This document shows, in pieces, positions 13,901 through 19,397 of a stretch of 64,000 nt of DNA. The position numbers were made by a program, and so were the translations under genes. The DNA lies in contig CANJKZ010000820.1 in NCBI GenBank assembly GCA_947471745.1, positions 1,711,501 through 1,775,500 of the forward strand, given 5' to 3'. The number at the start of each line of letters is the position of its first letter. Within the stretch, counting starts at the first letter, position 1. This stretch comes from Closterium sp. Naga37s-1 (lineage: Eukaryota; Streptophyta; Zygnematophyceae; Desmidiales; Closteriaceae). The notes under the pieces are model-generated. The model worked only from the letters and a program-made list of their open reading frames with translations. It had not been told where the DNA came from and ran no database searches.

Positions 13901-16900
13901 GGTTGGTCTGGCCGCAAGGGGTACCTGCATGGGGACCATGGCGACGCACATATGTGCATGGGGGGAGAGTGCCAGGGCGTCCGCCTCGAGTCACAGCACC
14001 TCCAGCAGGGGCGCTGCCAGCACCACCACCACCGCCACCACGGCCACCACGGCCACCACTACCACCACCGCCACCACCACGGCCTCCACCACCACCACCG
14101 CCACCCGCTCCACGGCCTCCGCCGCCGCCGCTGCGACCACCCTGGTTGCACGGCTGCGTAGCGTTGAGGGAGGTGGAGGAGGAGGACTGAGGGGTGGTAA
14201 GGTTGACAACGGGGGTGCGGAGCTTGACCTCCGTGTCAATGATCCACTGGACCACGTCGTCGAGGCCGGCCATGGGGTTGGCCTCAGTGAAGGCATGGAG
14301 GCGGGACTCGTAGTCCGGGGTGAGGTTGTAGAGGAGGCGGTGGATTTGCAGGGGCTCGGGGAGGGCAGCTTGGCGTGCCGCAAGGCGATCAGCGACCTCC
14401 TGCATGCGCCCCACGTAGTCAACTGCGCCATCACAAGTGGCGAGGGTGATGGAGAAGTACTCCTGGAACAGGGCGCCGACAGAGCTGATGTCGCGACGCT
14501 CGAACATGGCCTGGAGCTCGGCCCAGATGAGGGAGGCGCGCATCTCGCGAGCTTGGAAACGGCGCATGAGGGTATCAGGGAGTGCGCCGAGGAGGATGGT
14601 GCAGGCGCGGTTGTCAGCAGTGGCCCATGCGATGTTCCGAGGGAGGTAGTCCGCTATGGCCGTATTGTACTCATCAAGGAGCGCCAGGCGATTGGCGCGT
14701 TCCGCTACCGCGAAGTCGTGGTTATGTACCGCAACCTCATGCTCCGCCTTGCGGATGAGGTATTCGCGGCGATAGTGGAGAAATGCGGCATCGGCGGCAT
14801 CTTGGAGCGCTGGGGAAGTGGCGATCTCCAAGGTGGGTTCAGGAGGAGGAGGACCAGGAGGAATGGGGGGTGGAGGGGGTTCGCCGGGGTGATTGGGTGC
14901 CGTGGGCTGGAGGGCTTGCGGGCGGCGGAGGAGGACGTCAAGGACGCAGTAGGGTCCGACGAATGCATCTTGGAGAACACGGCGGATGCTCCCGACGAAG
15001 GAATGCCAGTTGATCGCCGAGCGGTCCGCGGCAAGCTGAAGCTTGTCGACGGAGGAGGCGTCAATGGGAGGGGGGAGAGGGGGAGGAGTGGTAGCCATGA
15101 GGGGCGACGGCGGGTGGACCCGCGGCGGCCTCGAGGTGGACGGCGGCGGGTGGACCCGCGGCGGTCAAGTGGGAGGGCGACGGCGGGTGGACCCGCGGCA
15201 GCCGAGAGGGAGGAGGGGGGGGGGCGGGGGGGGGGGGGGGGGGGGAGGGGGGGGGGGGGGGGGGTGCTGCTGCGGGGAGTGGAGTTCTTCTCCGGCTGCT
15301 GCTGCTGCTGCCGCTGCTGCCGCTGCTGCCGCTGCTGCCGCTGCTGCCGCTGCTGCCGCTGCTGCCGCTGCTGCCGCTGCTGCCGCTGCTGCCGCTGCTG
15401 CCGCTGCTGCCGCTGCTGCCGCTGCTGGCGCTGCTGGCGCTGCTGCCGCCGCTGCCGCTGCTGCCGCTGCTGCCGCTGCTGCTGCTGAGAGGGAGGAGGG
15501 GGGGGGGGGGAGGGGAGGAGGGGGAGGAAGATGGTGGATGCAGCTGCTGCCGCTGCTATCGCTGCTCCTAATGCTGCCGCTGCTGCCGCTGTTGCTGCTG
15601 TGGCTGCTGAGCTGTCCCGGCTGCTGCTGCGTGGGAGGAGAGGAGGAGGAAAGGGGGAGGGGGAGGGAGAACGCAGGTGTAGCTGTGGGCGAAGCTGTTG
15701 CTGCCAATGACGCTGCTGCTGCGGGATGAGGCGGCTGCTACGAGGAACGTTCGGCGGCGGGATGCGCGGGTGGCGACGAGGGAATCGTGGCGGCGGAATG
15801 AGCGAGCGGCGACGAGGAGGGCGCGGCGGAGGGATGCGCGGGCGGCGACGGGGAAGGCGCGGCGGTGGGATGCGCGGGCGGCGACGAGGAAGGCGCGGCG
15901 GCGGGATGCGCGGGCGGCGACGAGCAGGTCGCGGCGGTAGGATGCGGGGGCGGCGATTGTTAGGTCGCGGCGACGGGATGTGCGGGCGGCGACGAGCAGG
16001 TCGCGGCAGGAGGTCGCGCGGGCGGCGACTTTAGGTCGCGGCGGCAAGGGGTGCAGGCGGCGACGAGAAGGTCGCGGCGGCAAGGGGTGCAGGCGGCGAC
16101 GAGAAGGTCGCGGCGGCGGGATGCGCAGGCGGCGACGCGAAGTCGCGGCGGCGGGTCGTGCAGGCGGCGACGCGAAGTCGCGGCGGCGGGTCGTGCAGGC
16201 GGCGACGCGAAGTCGCGGCGGCGGATCGTGCAGGCGGCGACGAGCGGGTCGCGGCGGCGGGATGCGTAGGCAGCGACGGGGGGTCGCGGCGATGGGGAGT
16301 GCAGGCGGCGACGCGAAGTCGCGGCGGCGGGACAGGAGGCGACGACGGGGCGTCGCGGCGGCGGGATGCGCAGGCGGCGCCGAGGAAGGCGCGGCGGCGG
16401 TGGGGGGAGGCGGCGACGCGACGTCGCGGCAGCGGGAGGGGCAGGCGACGACGGGGCGTCGCGGCGGAGGGATGCGCGGGCGACGCCGAAGTAGGCGCGG
16501 CGGCGGGAGGGAGACGGCGACGGGGGGTCGCGGCAGGGGGAGGAGGAGGCGGCGACGAGGCGTCGCGGCGGGATGTGCAGGCGGCGCCAGAGAAGGCGCG
16601 GCGGCGGAAAAAAGGGGAGGGGGGGGGGGGGGGGGCAGCGACGGTGTGTCGCGGCGACGGGGGGCGGTGATGCACTCGCGGCGGTGGGATCCGCAGGCGA
16701 GGAGGGCGCAATCACGGCGGAGGGAGGGGAGGGCGGCGACGACGTAGGTCGTGCCAAGGAGATGCTAGGTTGAGCCACACGTAGGGGGTTTGTGGCTGTG
16801 GGGTGGGCCCATGGGGAAGAAAAAACTTTGAGGGAGGGAGAGAAAAGGCTTAGGAACAACTAGCTCTATACCATGTGAAGATTGTGAATTGAACAAGTCA

Positions 16901-19397
16901 TTAGATTAGAGGAACAACCTAGCATACATAGTTGGAAGGGAAGGTTGGAAGGGAAGGATGAAAGTGACCATAGGTTGGGTTGACCTCACTTGGGGAAGTG
17001 AGGGAACCATAGGTCAAGTGGGTTGGGTTGCCCACACTTTGTAGAAGTGAGGCAACCCTAGGCCCACTTGGCTTGGGGTAACCTCAATTGTGGGAAGTGA
17101 GGTACCCACAAGTCAAGAGGGTTGCATTTGGGGGCTCCACCACAATTGGGTGGATTGGCACCCCAAAGTGCAAGACTACACCCAAAGTTGGGTGTAGTCC
17201 CAACCCAACTGTACACCACAATTGGTGTACAGTCACATGTGTTGGCATGCTACACAATATATATTTTAACACATCGTATTCCACTCGTGCCTCTGTCACC
17301 AAGTTCCCTTCATGAGTTCACCATCGGCCATGCGTGGACCTCTGAGTATGGCTGCTCCAGTGACCCGCACCAGCTCAAATGGCTTCTCAGGTACGCCTTT
17401 GGTGTCGCATAGCAGTGCATCGTATTCCACTCGTGCCTCTGTCACCAAGTTCCCTTCATGAGTTCACCATCGGCCATGCGTGGACCTCTGAGTATGGCTG
17501 CTCCAGTGACCCGCACCAGCTCAAATGGCTTCTCAGGTACGCCTTTGGCGTCGCATAGCAGTGCATCGTATTCCACTCGTGCCTCTGTCACCAAGTTCCC
17601 TTCATGAGTTCACCATCGTCGGCCATGCGTGGACCTCCAAGGGTGGCTGCTCCAGCCACGTGAAAGAAGATTGTTTTTGAGACATATCAAAAACAATCTC
17701 CCTGCACGAGTTCACCGTCGGTCATGCGTGGACCTCCGATTATGGCTGCTCCAGTGACCCGCACCAACTCAAGTGGCTTCTCAGGCATGCCACAGCACGT
17801 AGAGCTAACAGTCGCTGCCCATCAGGTGCTGCCACGTAACGCCATGGCATCTATTTGAGGCCCCGTTTGCTCCATTGACCCACACCAGCTCAAATCGCTC
17901 CTCAGGCATGCCCCGTGAAGCTAACAGTGCTTCCTTTCAGGATGGCAACGCAGCCAGCATGCGTTTTGGCAATCATGCAAGACAGGCCTTGCCGTACCAC
18001 TGCCGTGTGTTTCAAAGTCTCATCTCATACCACCAATATTGGAAGGAATTTTACTGTTACTTTCAGAATTTGTCAGAAGGCCTTGTTGTGTGTTTAGGAG
18101 TCTCGTACGATCAAGATGAAAAGGGCTTCTGGAATTGCCAACCAGAGCTCTCAAAATCTGCCGCGAGTTTACTTTTGAGGCGCCTTAAAAGCAGAGCTCT
18201 CAGATTCTGCCGCAAGTTTAGATTTCTCGAAGTGCCAAGATGGCGAGGCTAGAAGCATGCCGTGCGATGTGTTCCTTTTCCCTCTTCACCTTCTCTTCAC
18301 TGCATCTGATGTATCTCCTACTTGCTTCCTACCCCTCTAACAGTTACTCTCCACTGCACAATGTGAGGTGTGCTCTGATTTGAGGCGTCTTTTCTTCCCA
18401 TCTCTCCTATCCCACCCTCCCCTGCTTTGCAGCTACTCCCCTCTGCACAACGTGAGGCGGCCCTGGGAAGCTGCCAGCCCCACCAGCAGCAACAACATCA
18501 CATGCACGCATTCAGATTCCGCTGATGTGCCAGCAAAAGCTGACATGGCAGCAGTGAAGCGGCAGTGGGGAGAGCGCAGGCGGCAGTACCCGGCGGTGAT
18601 GCTGCTGACGGGCGACCATGACGACCGCGTGCCGCCCTCCCACTCCCTCAAATTTGCTGCTCAGCTGCAGCATGTGTTGGTGCACAGGTGGGTGGTGGGA
18701 TGGGTGGGTGGGTTTTGGCCCGAAAGTGGGATGAGAATTGTGATGCAGTGGTGGGTGGGTCCCTCCCGCTCTCTCAAGTTCGCGGCTCAGCTGCAGCATG
18801 TGTTGGTGCAAAGGTGGGTGGCAGCATGTGTTGGTGCACAGGTGGGTGGCAGCATGTGTTGGTGCACAGGTGGGTGGCAGCATGTGTTGGTGCACAGGTG
18901 GGTGGCAGCATGTGTTGGTGCACAGGTGGTTGGCAGCATGTGTTGGTGCACAGGTGGGTGGCAGCATGTGTTGCTGCACAGGTGGTTGGTGTGGTGGGTG
19001 GGTGGGTGGGTGGGTAGGTGGGCACTAGTGTATAGGTGGGAGAAGAATTGTGATGCACAGTCGTGCTGGTGCACAGCACAGGTGGGTGGCTTGCAGCATG
19101 TGCTGATGCATGGGTGAACATGCTCGCGCCGCAGCTACGCCTGGCTTTCCCCTTCCCTCTCCCTTGAGTTCGAGATTCACCTCCAATACACCTTCCATCT
19201 CCTGTGCGCACCTCACCTCCTTGCTCCTCGAGCCCTGCAGCACAAATGGTGAAGGAAATCAGATCAGCCCGATTGTGTTGAGAGTAGATGTGAAGGCAGG
19301 CCATGGATCGGGTGCTTCGACACAGAAGATTATTGAGCGTAACGCGGATGCGTACTCTTTTGCGGCCATTGTTACTAACACTTTGTGGGTTGACTAA
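165..19397 (+). CDS. POP: Prolyl oligopeptidase (S9A), 3' part of a multi-exon gene
   Basis: Cytosolic serine peptidase that cleaves short peptides after proline. Exons read in order: a propeller-end exon (an array of copies, 165-1760), 2972-3057, 3681-3927, 4516-4620, 7228-7367, 18433-18687 and 19241-19397. The intron phases are compatible from one exon to the next. Visible family landmarks are [30 protein letters not shown], the nucleophile motif [20 protein letters not shown], the Asp motif DHDDR and the His motif KAGHGSG, and the protein ends TLWVD then TAA, where the family normally ends. The propeller-coding 5' exons lie upstream of the window. Introns are filled with minisatellites, and one holds a copia element of about 8 kb. 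All three catalytic residues are present in open exons, so the gene could still work if the introns are spliced out. Family assignment is secure; which duplicated exon is used is not known. Confidence 0.93.
716..757. repeat. Palindrome, TTTTGAG-ACGT-CTCAAAA core
   Basis: The core at about 727-746 is a perfect inverted repeat. The arms continue outward into otherwise unrelated intron sequence (GATAAG on the left, CTTATC on the right) with a single-base indel. Smaller relatives lie at 1031-1042 (core AATT) and 1193-1208 (core GCGC). Confidence 0.7.
1767..1998. repeat. (CCAG)n tetranucleotide tract
   Basis: Nearly pure CCAG repeats, interrupted near the 3' end by CATC and CCGC variants. The open frames through it (Gln-Pro-Ala-Ser runs) are an artefact of the repeat and are not called as genes. 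Confidence 0.9.
2053..2297. repeat. 18-bp minisatellite (GACATGGCATGTGTGTGT), 13-14 copies
   Basis: Tandem units differ only by GTGTGT/GCGTGT changes. It lies in the intron between the propeller-end exon and the VPGFD exon. Open frames exist in several registers because the unit length is a multiple of three; none is considered a gene. Confidence 0.9.
2356..2391. repeat. Perfect 36-bp palindrome, core TCGA
   Basis: Both arms of 18 bases match exactly (CGAGGTGACTTTTGAGTC on the left). The outer part of each arm, CGAGGTGAC, is not found in the other palindromes, so the inverted duplication includes local flanking sequence. An imperfect relative with core ATGT follows near 2405-2424. Confidence 0.85.
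2515..2955. repeat. 63-bp minisatellite carrying a palindrome in each unit
   Basis: Five regular 63-bp units with the perfect palindrome TTTTGAGTCGACTCAAAA starting at 2639, 2702, 2765, 2828 and 2891, flanked by diverged half units. The unit also contains the pyrimidine-rich GTGTACCTCTG stretch that precedes the real 3' splice site of the next exon, so this array has grown from the acceptor side of the intron. Confidence 0.85.
2972..3057 (+). CDS. POP: POP exon: VPGFD segment
   Basis: Encodes [28 protein letters not shown] and the first two bases of an Arg codon. This is the hinge returning from the propeller to the catalytic domain. The acceptor is TCACCAG before GTG CAC, and the donor is CCAG before GTATGC. 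The phase-2 end joins exactly to G ATC CCC ATG at 3681, giving TRIPMF as in the family. Confidence 0.92.
3058..3315. repeat. 32-bp minisatellite seeded on the 5' splice site
   Basis: Eight near-identical 32-bp units begin at the exon end. Each contains CCAGGTAGGTATGC, a strong donor-like sequence resembling the genuine CCAG/GTATGC junction. The array therefore offers a series of extra 5' splice sites directly behind the exon. Confidence 0.88.
3403..3428. repeat. Palindrome with EcoRI-type core GAATTC
   Basis: The core TGAGAATTCTCA is followed outward by TGGTT/AACCA arms with a two-base mismatch. It sits in the intron before the catalytic-domain exon and belongs to the same palindrome class as the others in this gene. 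Confidence 0.6.
3526..3642 (+). pseudogene. Partial tandem copy of the YGYGGF exon
   Basis: Repeats the first half of the next exon (IPMFVVC, then a stretch matching [15 protein letters not shown] at DNA level) together with its upstream pyrimidine tract. The acceptor AG has become AAA, and an extra CT inside CTCTCTCCTG breaks the frame, so it is unlikely to be used. It shows that the acceptor side of this exon was tandemly duplicated once. Confidence 0.75.
3681..3927 (+). CDS. POP: POP exon: start of the catalytic domain
   Basis: Encodes [54 protein letters not shown] and QQCFDDFY. The YGYGGF and NIRGxGEYG motifs form the oxyanion-side core of S9A peptidases; one usual Gly is Val here (RGVGEYG versus RGGGEYG). 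The acceptor is CCCCCAG/G and the donor TAT/GTGAGT. It starts in phase 2 and ends in phase 0, matching its neighbours. Confidence 0.95.
3928..4070. repeat. 16-bp minisatellite after the DDFY exon
   Basis: A 16-bp unit (GACCTTGGTGTGGGTG) repeats about six times right behind the TAT/GTGAGTGGG donor, and a degenerate copy of the exon end (GACGACTTCCATGTCAGTGAGTGGG) closes the array. Donor-like GTGGGT lies in every unit. Confidence 0.8.
4360..4389. repeat. Perfect 30-bp palindrome, core ACGT
   Basis: Arms of 15 bases match exactly (GTAGTGTTTTGAGAC on the left). The outer GTAGTG/CACTAC is unique to this copy. The rest of the 4071-4515 intron carries short duplicated pieces (the CAGTGCTCCATCTCTTCTA phrase occurs several times) and no gene. 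Confidence 0.85.
4516..4620 (+). CDS. POP: POP exon with the catalytic serine
   Basis: Encodes [22 protein letters not shown], then [13 protein letters not shown]; the Ser of GGSNGG is the nucleophile. It is 105 nt, phase 0 at both ends, with acceptor CATCAG and donor CCAG/GTGGGT. The next exon starts [13 protein letters not shown], as expected from the family (NQRPDLF). Confidence 0.95.
4690..4904 (+). pseudogene. Two further copies of the Ser exon
   Basis: A degenerate copy (about 4690-4770, reading [15 protein letters not shown] then breaking) and a well-kept 3' half copy (about 4847-4904, [20 protein letters not shown] with its own donor CCAG/GTGGGC). The second still codes for the nucleophile but lacks the first third of the exon, so it cannot simply replace it. 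It is the seed of the long 24-bp array that follows. Confidence 0.75.
4905..5816. repeat. 24-bp minisatellite, about 38 copies, each with a 5' splice site
   Basis: The unit reads AACCAGGTACGCATGCTTGTGCCC up to single-base variants. It starts as the last six exon bases (AACCAG) plus the donor (GTACGC or GTGGGC) of the Ser exon copy. Many units carry AACCAC instead of AACCAG in small blocks, a pattern expected from unequal exchange. Long open frames in both directions arise only because 24 is a multiple of three. Confidence 0.92.
5895..6620. repeat. GT-rich array with higher-order structure
   Basis: TGTGGGTGTGTTGGTA-type units of about 18 bp are organised into larger blocks: the TGTAGGTGGGTTGG then TCGGTACGTTGG signature recurs near 6015, 6246 and 6439, giving blocks of roughly 190-230 bp. 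Intronic, no gene. Confidence 0.8.
6621..6690. repeat. Three palindromes in tandem, core ACGT
   Basis: CTTTTGAGACGTCTCAAAAG followed by two further GAGACGTCTCAAAAG copies separated by TCGTCTCAA. It marks the end of the GT-rich array and shows that this palindrome class can itself be tandemly duplicated. Confidence 0.85.
6762..6915. repeat. 30-bp minisatellite, five copies
   Basis: The unit contains ATGCAACGTGATGGTATGAG and GCTGCACCC. The copies are essentially identical, intronic and noncoding. Confidence 0.85.
6958..7215. repeat. 21-bp pyrimidine array before the RPDLF exon
   Basis: CTCTTCTCCCTTCCCCTTGTC repeats about seven times, then decays to CTTCTCCCTTCTCCATT motifs. It runs into the genuine acceptor CCACCCATCAG at 7227 and so is an expanded polypyrimidine tract. 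Confidence 0.85.
7228..7367 (+). CDS. POP: POP exon: RPDLF to HAWTSEYG
   Basis: Encodes [37 protein letters not shown] and DPHQLKWLL plus two bases. It corresponds to the family segment RPDLFGCVIAQVGVMDML...TIGHAWTTDYG. Donor CTCAG/GTACGC; the phase-2 end joins C TAC TCC CCT at 18433 (SYSPLHNV). Its last 74 bases are the coding part of the 146-bp array that follows. Confidence 0.95.
7368..9151 (+). repeat. 146-bp array of the [11 protein letters not shown] exon end plus donor
   Basis: Counting from 7291, about 12.7 units of 146 bp precede the copia insertion. Each holds 74 exon bases (from TTCACCATCGG to CTTCTCAG), the donor GTACGCC and about 65 intron bases. The units look virtually identical by eye, so the array is young or homogenised. 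A unit used as an exon would not keep frame, since 74 is not a multiple of three. The last unit is cut by element 1 at CATCG. Confidence 0.93.
9147..9151. repeat. Target-site duplication CATCG, left copy of element 1
   Basis: CATCG occurs directly before the left LTR and again at 17272-17276 directly after the right LTR. Uninterrupted array units read GCAGTGCATCGTATTCC, which confirms the empty site. Confidence 0.95.
9152..9549 (-). repeat. 3' LTR of element 1
   Basis: 398 bp, TGTGAAG at the left edge and TTTTAACA at the right. It contains several short hairpins, for example a perfect 24-bp palindrome at 9453-9476 built on CCCAAATTTGGG, and CCTCACTT/AAGTGAGG. Confidence 0.93.
9593..12244 (-). 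CDS. Element 1 pol: reverse transcriptase and RNase H frame
   Basis: Only the part downstream of the Gln tract (roughly 11,330 down to the TGA at 9593) is real pol; the first third is an unused register over the integrase C-terminus. RT is recognisable from [24 protein letters not shown] onward as motifs ([45 protein letters not shown] and the catalytic YVDDMILL). RNase H follows ([41 protein letters not shown]). Copies the element RNA into DNA in the virus-like particle. Relative to gag-integrase the frame is shifted by one within the CAG-repeat hinge. Confidence 0.9.
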   Translation of the reverse strand: MLMPPPLLPSGAMPSSTPLFSLISAPTLSILPPPLQSFGPTPNPTLPAFAFGAARPSFSSHPPTAPAPLASLLLAPWNAFTLGTIATPQATSSSTLPPIASSAAATSSSTNPSPITPLLPLILSLLPLVPLLGPTPSSRPFSLQPLSSHPSQLRSRPPPPPMSTTLPHPLPPLTRPHPLPPPPSSSPSPSSQQPDQQQQQQQPQQQQQQQQQPGQQPGQQQQQQPGQQQQQQPGQQQQQQPGQQQQQQPGQQQQQQRQQQQQQPQQPQQPQHQHGQPQPQQHGQQLPQHQQQQRRRATSRSSPFLLPYIHTRSVDKILGAPPPASIQLLEDSHEEFLNIREHTPFLAALYLDFLGFPVLGATTTPTIFTPSTFQEAITCPDADKWIAAIFLECEAFIRNDSFVDVPLPAGANLVDGKWVFRVKQLPGEEPVYKARYCAKGFTQTWAEDYWFTYAPTAKPPTLRAAMDIGARDDMEIDSMDVSNAFLQGDLHERIFLRRPPGFHAAFPENTVWQLRRPVYGLKQAPREWHAKLAATLGSLGFSASHSDASLFIRSSPRRFFILVYVDDMILLSDTKADMGQVKLSLQQRLKCKDLGALTHYLGMTITRNRPARTITLSQSHYIGQVLEKFDMAQAKPVSTPLPFGHQLAPPTSPTSSPHPYAELVGSLMYAMMCTRPDLAYPISVLARFVGTGRHSEEHWKAAKRVLRYLRGTRDLALTLGGPSRPLLSGFSDSSWADTQPDCRSSQGYGFTLGSGLISWRSTRSSAISLSTCEAELYAATMAAQESRWLCFLLAELGAPQTCPTLWCDNASTIHLTQDPVYHARSKHIELRYFFVRELVQKGLIAVRKIATEANLADIFTKALLRPAHSAFLRLIGLARPGAP
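11290..11700 (-). repeat. CAG/Gln tract in the integrase-RT hinge of element 1
   Basis: Long (CAG)n with CCGGG interruptions, read as poly-Gln with PGQ breaks in the RT frame. It lies where the reading frame changes between integrase and RT, so repeat slippage is the simplest cause of the frame change. Confidence 0.85.
12438..15098 (-). CDS. Element 1 gag, protease and integrase (5' part of gag-pol)
   Basis: 886 codons starting [20 protein letters not shown]. Gag domain about residues 20-300 (copia-type capsid), a Gly-rich stretch, an unusual zinc knuckle CX13CX4HX4C (CTYVRRHG...[11 protein letters not shown]), a His/Gln/Pro-rich spacer, protease [10 protein letters not shown], the integrase zinc-binding part ([15 protein letters not shown]) and the start of the catalytic core (HMDLWGP). 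A TAG at 12438-12440 stops the frame after VINWAE, but the same frame continues with [20 protein letters not shown] and the FDESVPYY region to about 11,870. The stop is therefore an internal lesion, and a Gln codon is the likely ancestor. Confidence 0.92.
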   Translation of the reverse strand: MATTPPPLPPPIDASSVDKLQLAADRSAINWHSFVGSIRRVLQDAFVGPYCVLDVLLRRPQALQPTAPNHPGEPPPPPIPPGPPPPEPTLEIATSPALQDAADAAFLHYRREYLIRKAEHEVAVHNHDFAVAERANRLALLDEYNTAIADYLPRNIAWATADNRACTILLGALPDTLMRRFQAREMRASLIWAELQAMFERRDISSVGALFQEYFSITLATCDGAVDYVGRMQEVADRLAARQAALPEPLQIHRLLYNLTPDYESRLHAFTEANPMAGLDDVVQWIIDTEVKLRTPVVNLTTPQSSSSTSLNATQPCNQGGRSGGGGGRGAGGGGGGGGRGGGGGGSGGRGGRGGGGGGAGSAPAGGAVTRGGRPGTLPPCTYVRRHGPHAGTPCGQTNHPPTTCFKALDDAWFDRGNTGTPPRWNSVTPRPSLVDIQTLPSFLPAHLRMVTPSPPSQLQQFQQHQQQQHLYFHQQQQQPQFLQPQQPPPPQFFQPPPQQQQQQFLPPPWQQQPLTFGTAAMAAHTSLPPPPPWGSLPSAPPSVPDTSGSFLGIISVAPSVAAMYPSAINETSFQYPVPPPPPSSPTLDFVLDSGATETALKDAGTLTPLPLPTQVHGADSSFSIPCTHLSTLPCTAFPSGKVTGLHIPTLRNNLLSHRELQGVGITAIYPGYANYCDLYQTSSGRFLLRIPLCPRTRLYTLRTPRPSFCHVTTRSGASTGPPPPPLLPPSPPPQVSSSPSPPSSSSPPVPSITPSPSSSTTLSHPAVLLHHRLGHPNFTALRTTVTSRLLRSLPPVLPPLPSSPSPPCPSCIHGKLKQSPHHSHPTFAAAPIDLVHMDLWGPYPIRSRQGHRYMLVLVDDHSRYSTTFFLYTKDQVPAVVINWAE
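15110..16720 (-). repeat. GC-rich leader repeats of element 1
   Basis: Between the primer-binding site and the gag start lie G-runs (15211-15265), about 190 bp of GCTGCC/GCTGCT repeats (15295-15485) and some 950 bp of imperfect repeats of GCGGCGAC, GGTCGCGGCGGC type with 24-30 bp spacing. Open frames through it in all registers are low-complexity artefacts. A structured RNA leader is possible but unproven. Confidence 0.75.
16861..16873 (-). other. Primer-binding site of element 1
   Basis: Directly inside the right LTR the minus strand reads TGGTATAGAGC. This matches the initiator-Met tRNA 3' end used by many copia elements (TGGTATCAGAGC) apart from one missing base. Confidence 0.8.
16874..17271 (-). 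repeat. 5' LTR of element 1
   Basis: 398 bp. It differs from the left LTR at three bases (AAATTT/AAAGTT, ATTTGT/ATTGGT, TTGCC/TTGGC), so the insertion is recent. The target duplication CATCG follows at 17272-17276. Confidence 0.95.
17277..17890 (+). repeat. 146-bp array resumes after element 1, then degenerates
   Basis: The cut unit resumes exactly where it was interrupted, followed by near-perfect units starting near 17314 and 17460. A diverged one near 17606 contains a palindrome, a unit near 17706 has GC instead of GT at the donor (CTCAG/GCATGCC), and a final fragment near 17879 is also followed by GCATGCC. Divergence thus rises toward the 3' edge while the interior is homogeneous. Confidence 0.9.
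17668..17699. repeat. Imperfect 32-bp palindrome
   Basis: AGATTGTTTTTGA on the left mirrors TCAAAAACAATCT on the right around GACATA. The outer AGATTG is specific to this site. It interrupts a copy of the 146-bp unit just after GCTCCAGCCACGTG. Confidence 0.75.
18144..18220. repeat. Direct repeat split by a GGCGCC palindrome
   Basis: Two 28-bp direct repeats (CAGAGCTCTC, TCTGCCGC and AGTTTA shared) flank CTTTTGAGGCGCCTTAAAAG at 18172-18191. The arrangement looks like a palindrome joined to a local duplication. Confidence 0.7.
18433..18687 (+). CDS. POP: POP exon with the catalytic aspartate
   Basis: Encodes [14 protein letters not shown], a lineage-specific Ser/Thr/Asn-rich loop of about 35 residues, then [20 protein letters not shown] and [14 protein letters not shown]. 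The first conserved Asp of DHDDR belongs to the triad region of S9A enzymes. Acceptor TTTGCAG, donor CACAG/GTGGGT, phase 2 at both ends. The 35-residue insertion is longer than in typical plant or animal enzymes, where this loop is a few residues. Confidence 0.93.
18688..19030. repeat. 28-bp minisatellite made of exon end plus donor
   Basis: After a first diverged duplication of the exon end (TTCGCGGCTCAGCTGCAGCA near 18779), about six units repeat CAGCATGTGTTGGTGCACAG/GTGGGTGG. The unit is the last 20 exon bases plus the first 8 intron bases, so every copy recreates the 5' splice site. Confidence 0.9.
19241..19397 (+). CDS. POP: POP last exon with the catalytic histidine
   Basis: Encodes [32 protein letters not shown] and [17 protein letters not shown], then TAA. 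His of KAGHG completes the triad. The end W-V-D falls at the usual family C-terminus (WIP, WVE). Acceptor CCCTGCAG; the phase joins the previous exon. Confidence 0.95.

Larger units (their letters stand above)
9152..17271 (-). mobile_element. Element 1: young Ty1/copia-type LTR retrotransposon
   Basis: An 8.1-kb element in minus orientation with 398-bp LTRs beginning TG and ending CA, three differences between them by eye, and a 5-bp target duplication. Order in element sense: 5' LTR (right side), iMet-type primer-binding site, about 1.8-kb GC-rich leader, gag, protease, integrase, reverse transcriptase, RNase H, 3' LTR. Integrase precedes RT, which is diagnostic of Ty1/copia. It belongs to a different family from elements 2-5, with longer LTRs and different proteins. 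One in-frame TAG and a frame change in the hinge mean that this copy is probably not autonomous as read. Confidence 0.95.

Noticed and set aside
15211..15730. Long poly-Ala/poly-Cys/poly-Gly frames
   Set aside because: Produced by G-runs and GCTGCC repeats in the element 1 leader in every register.
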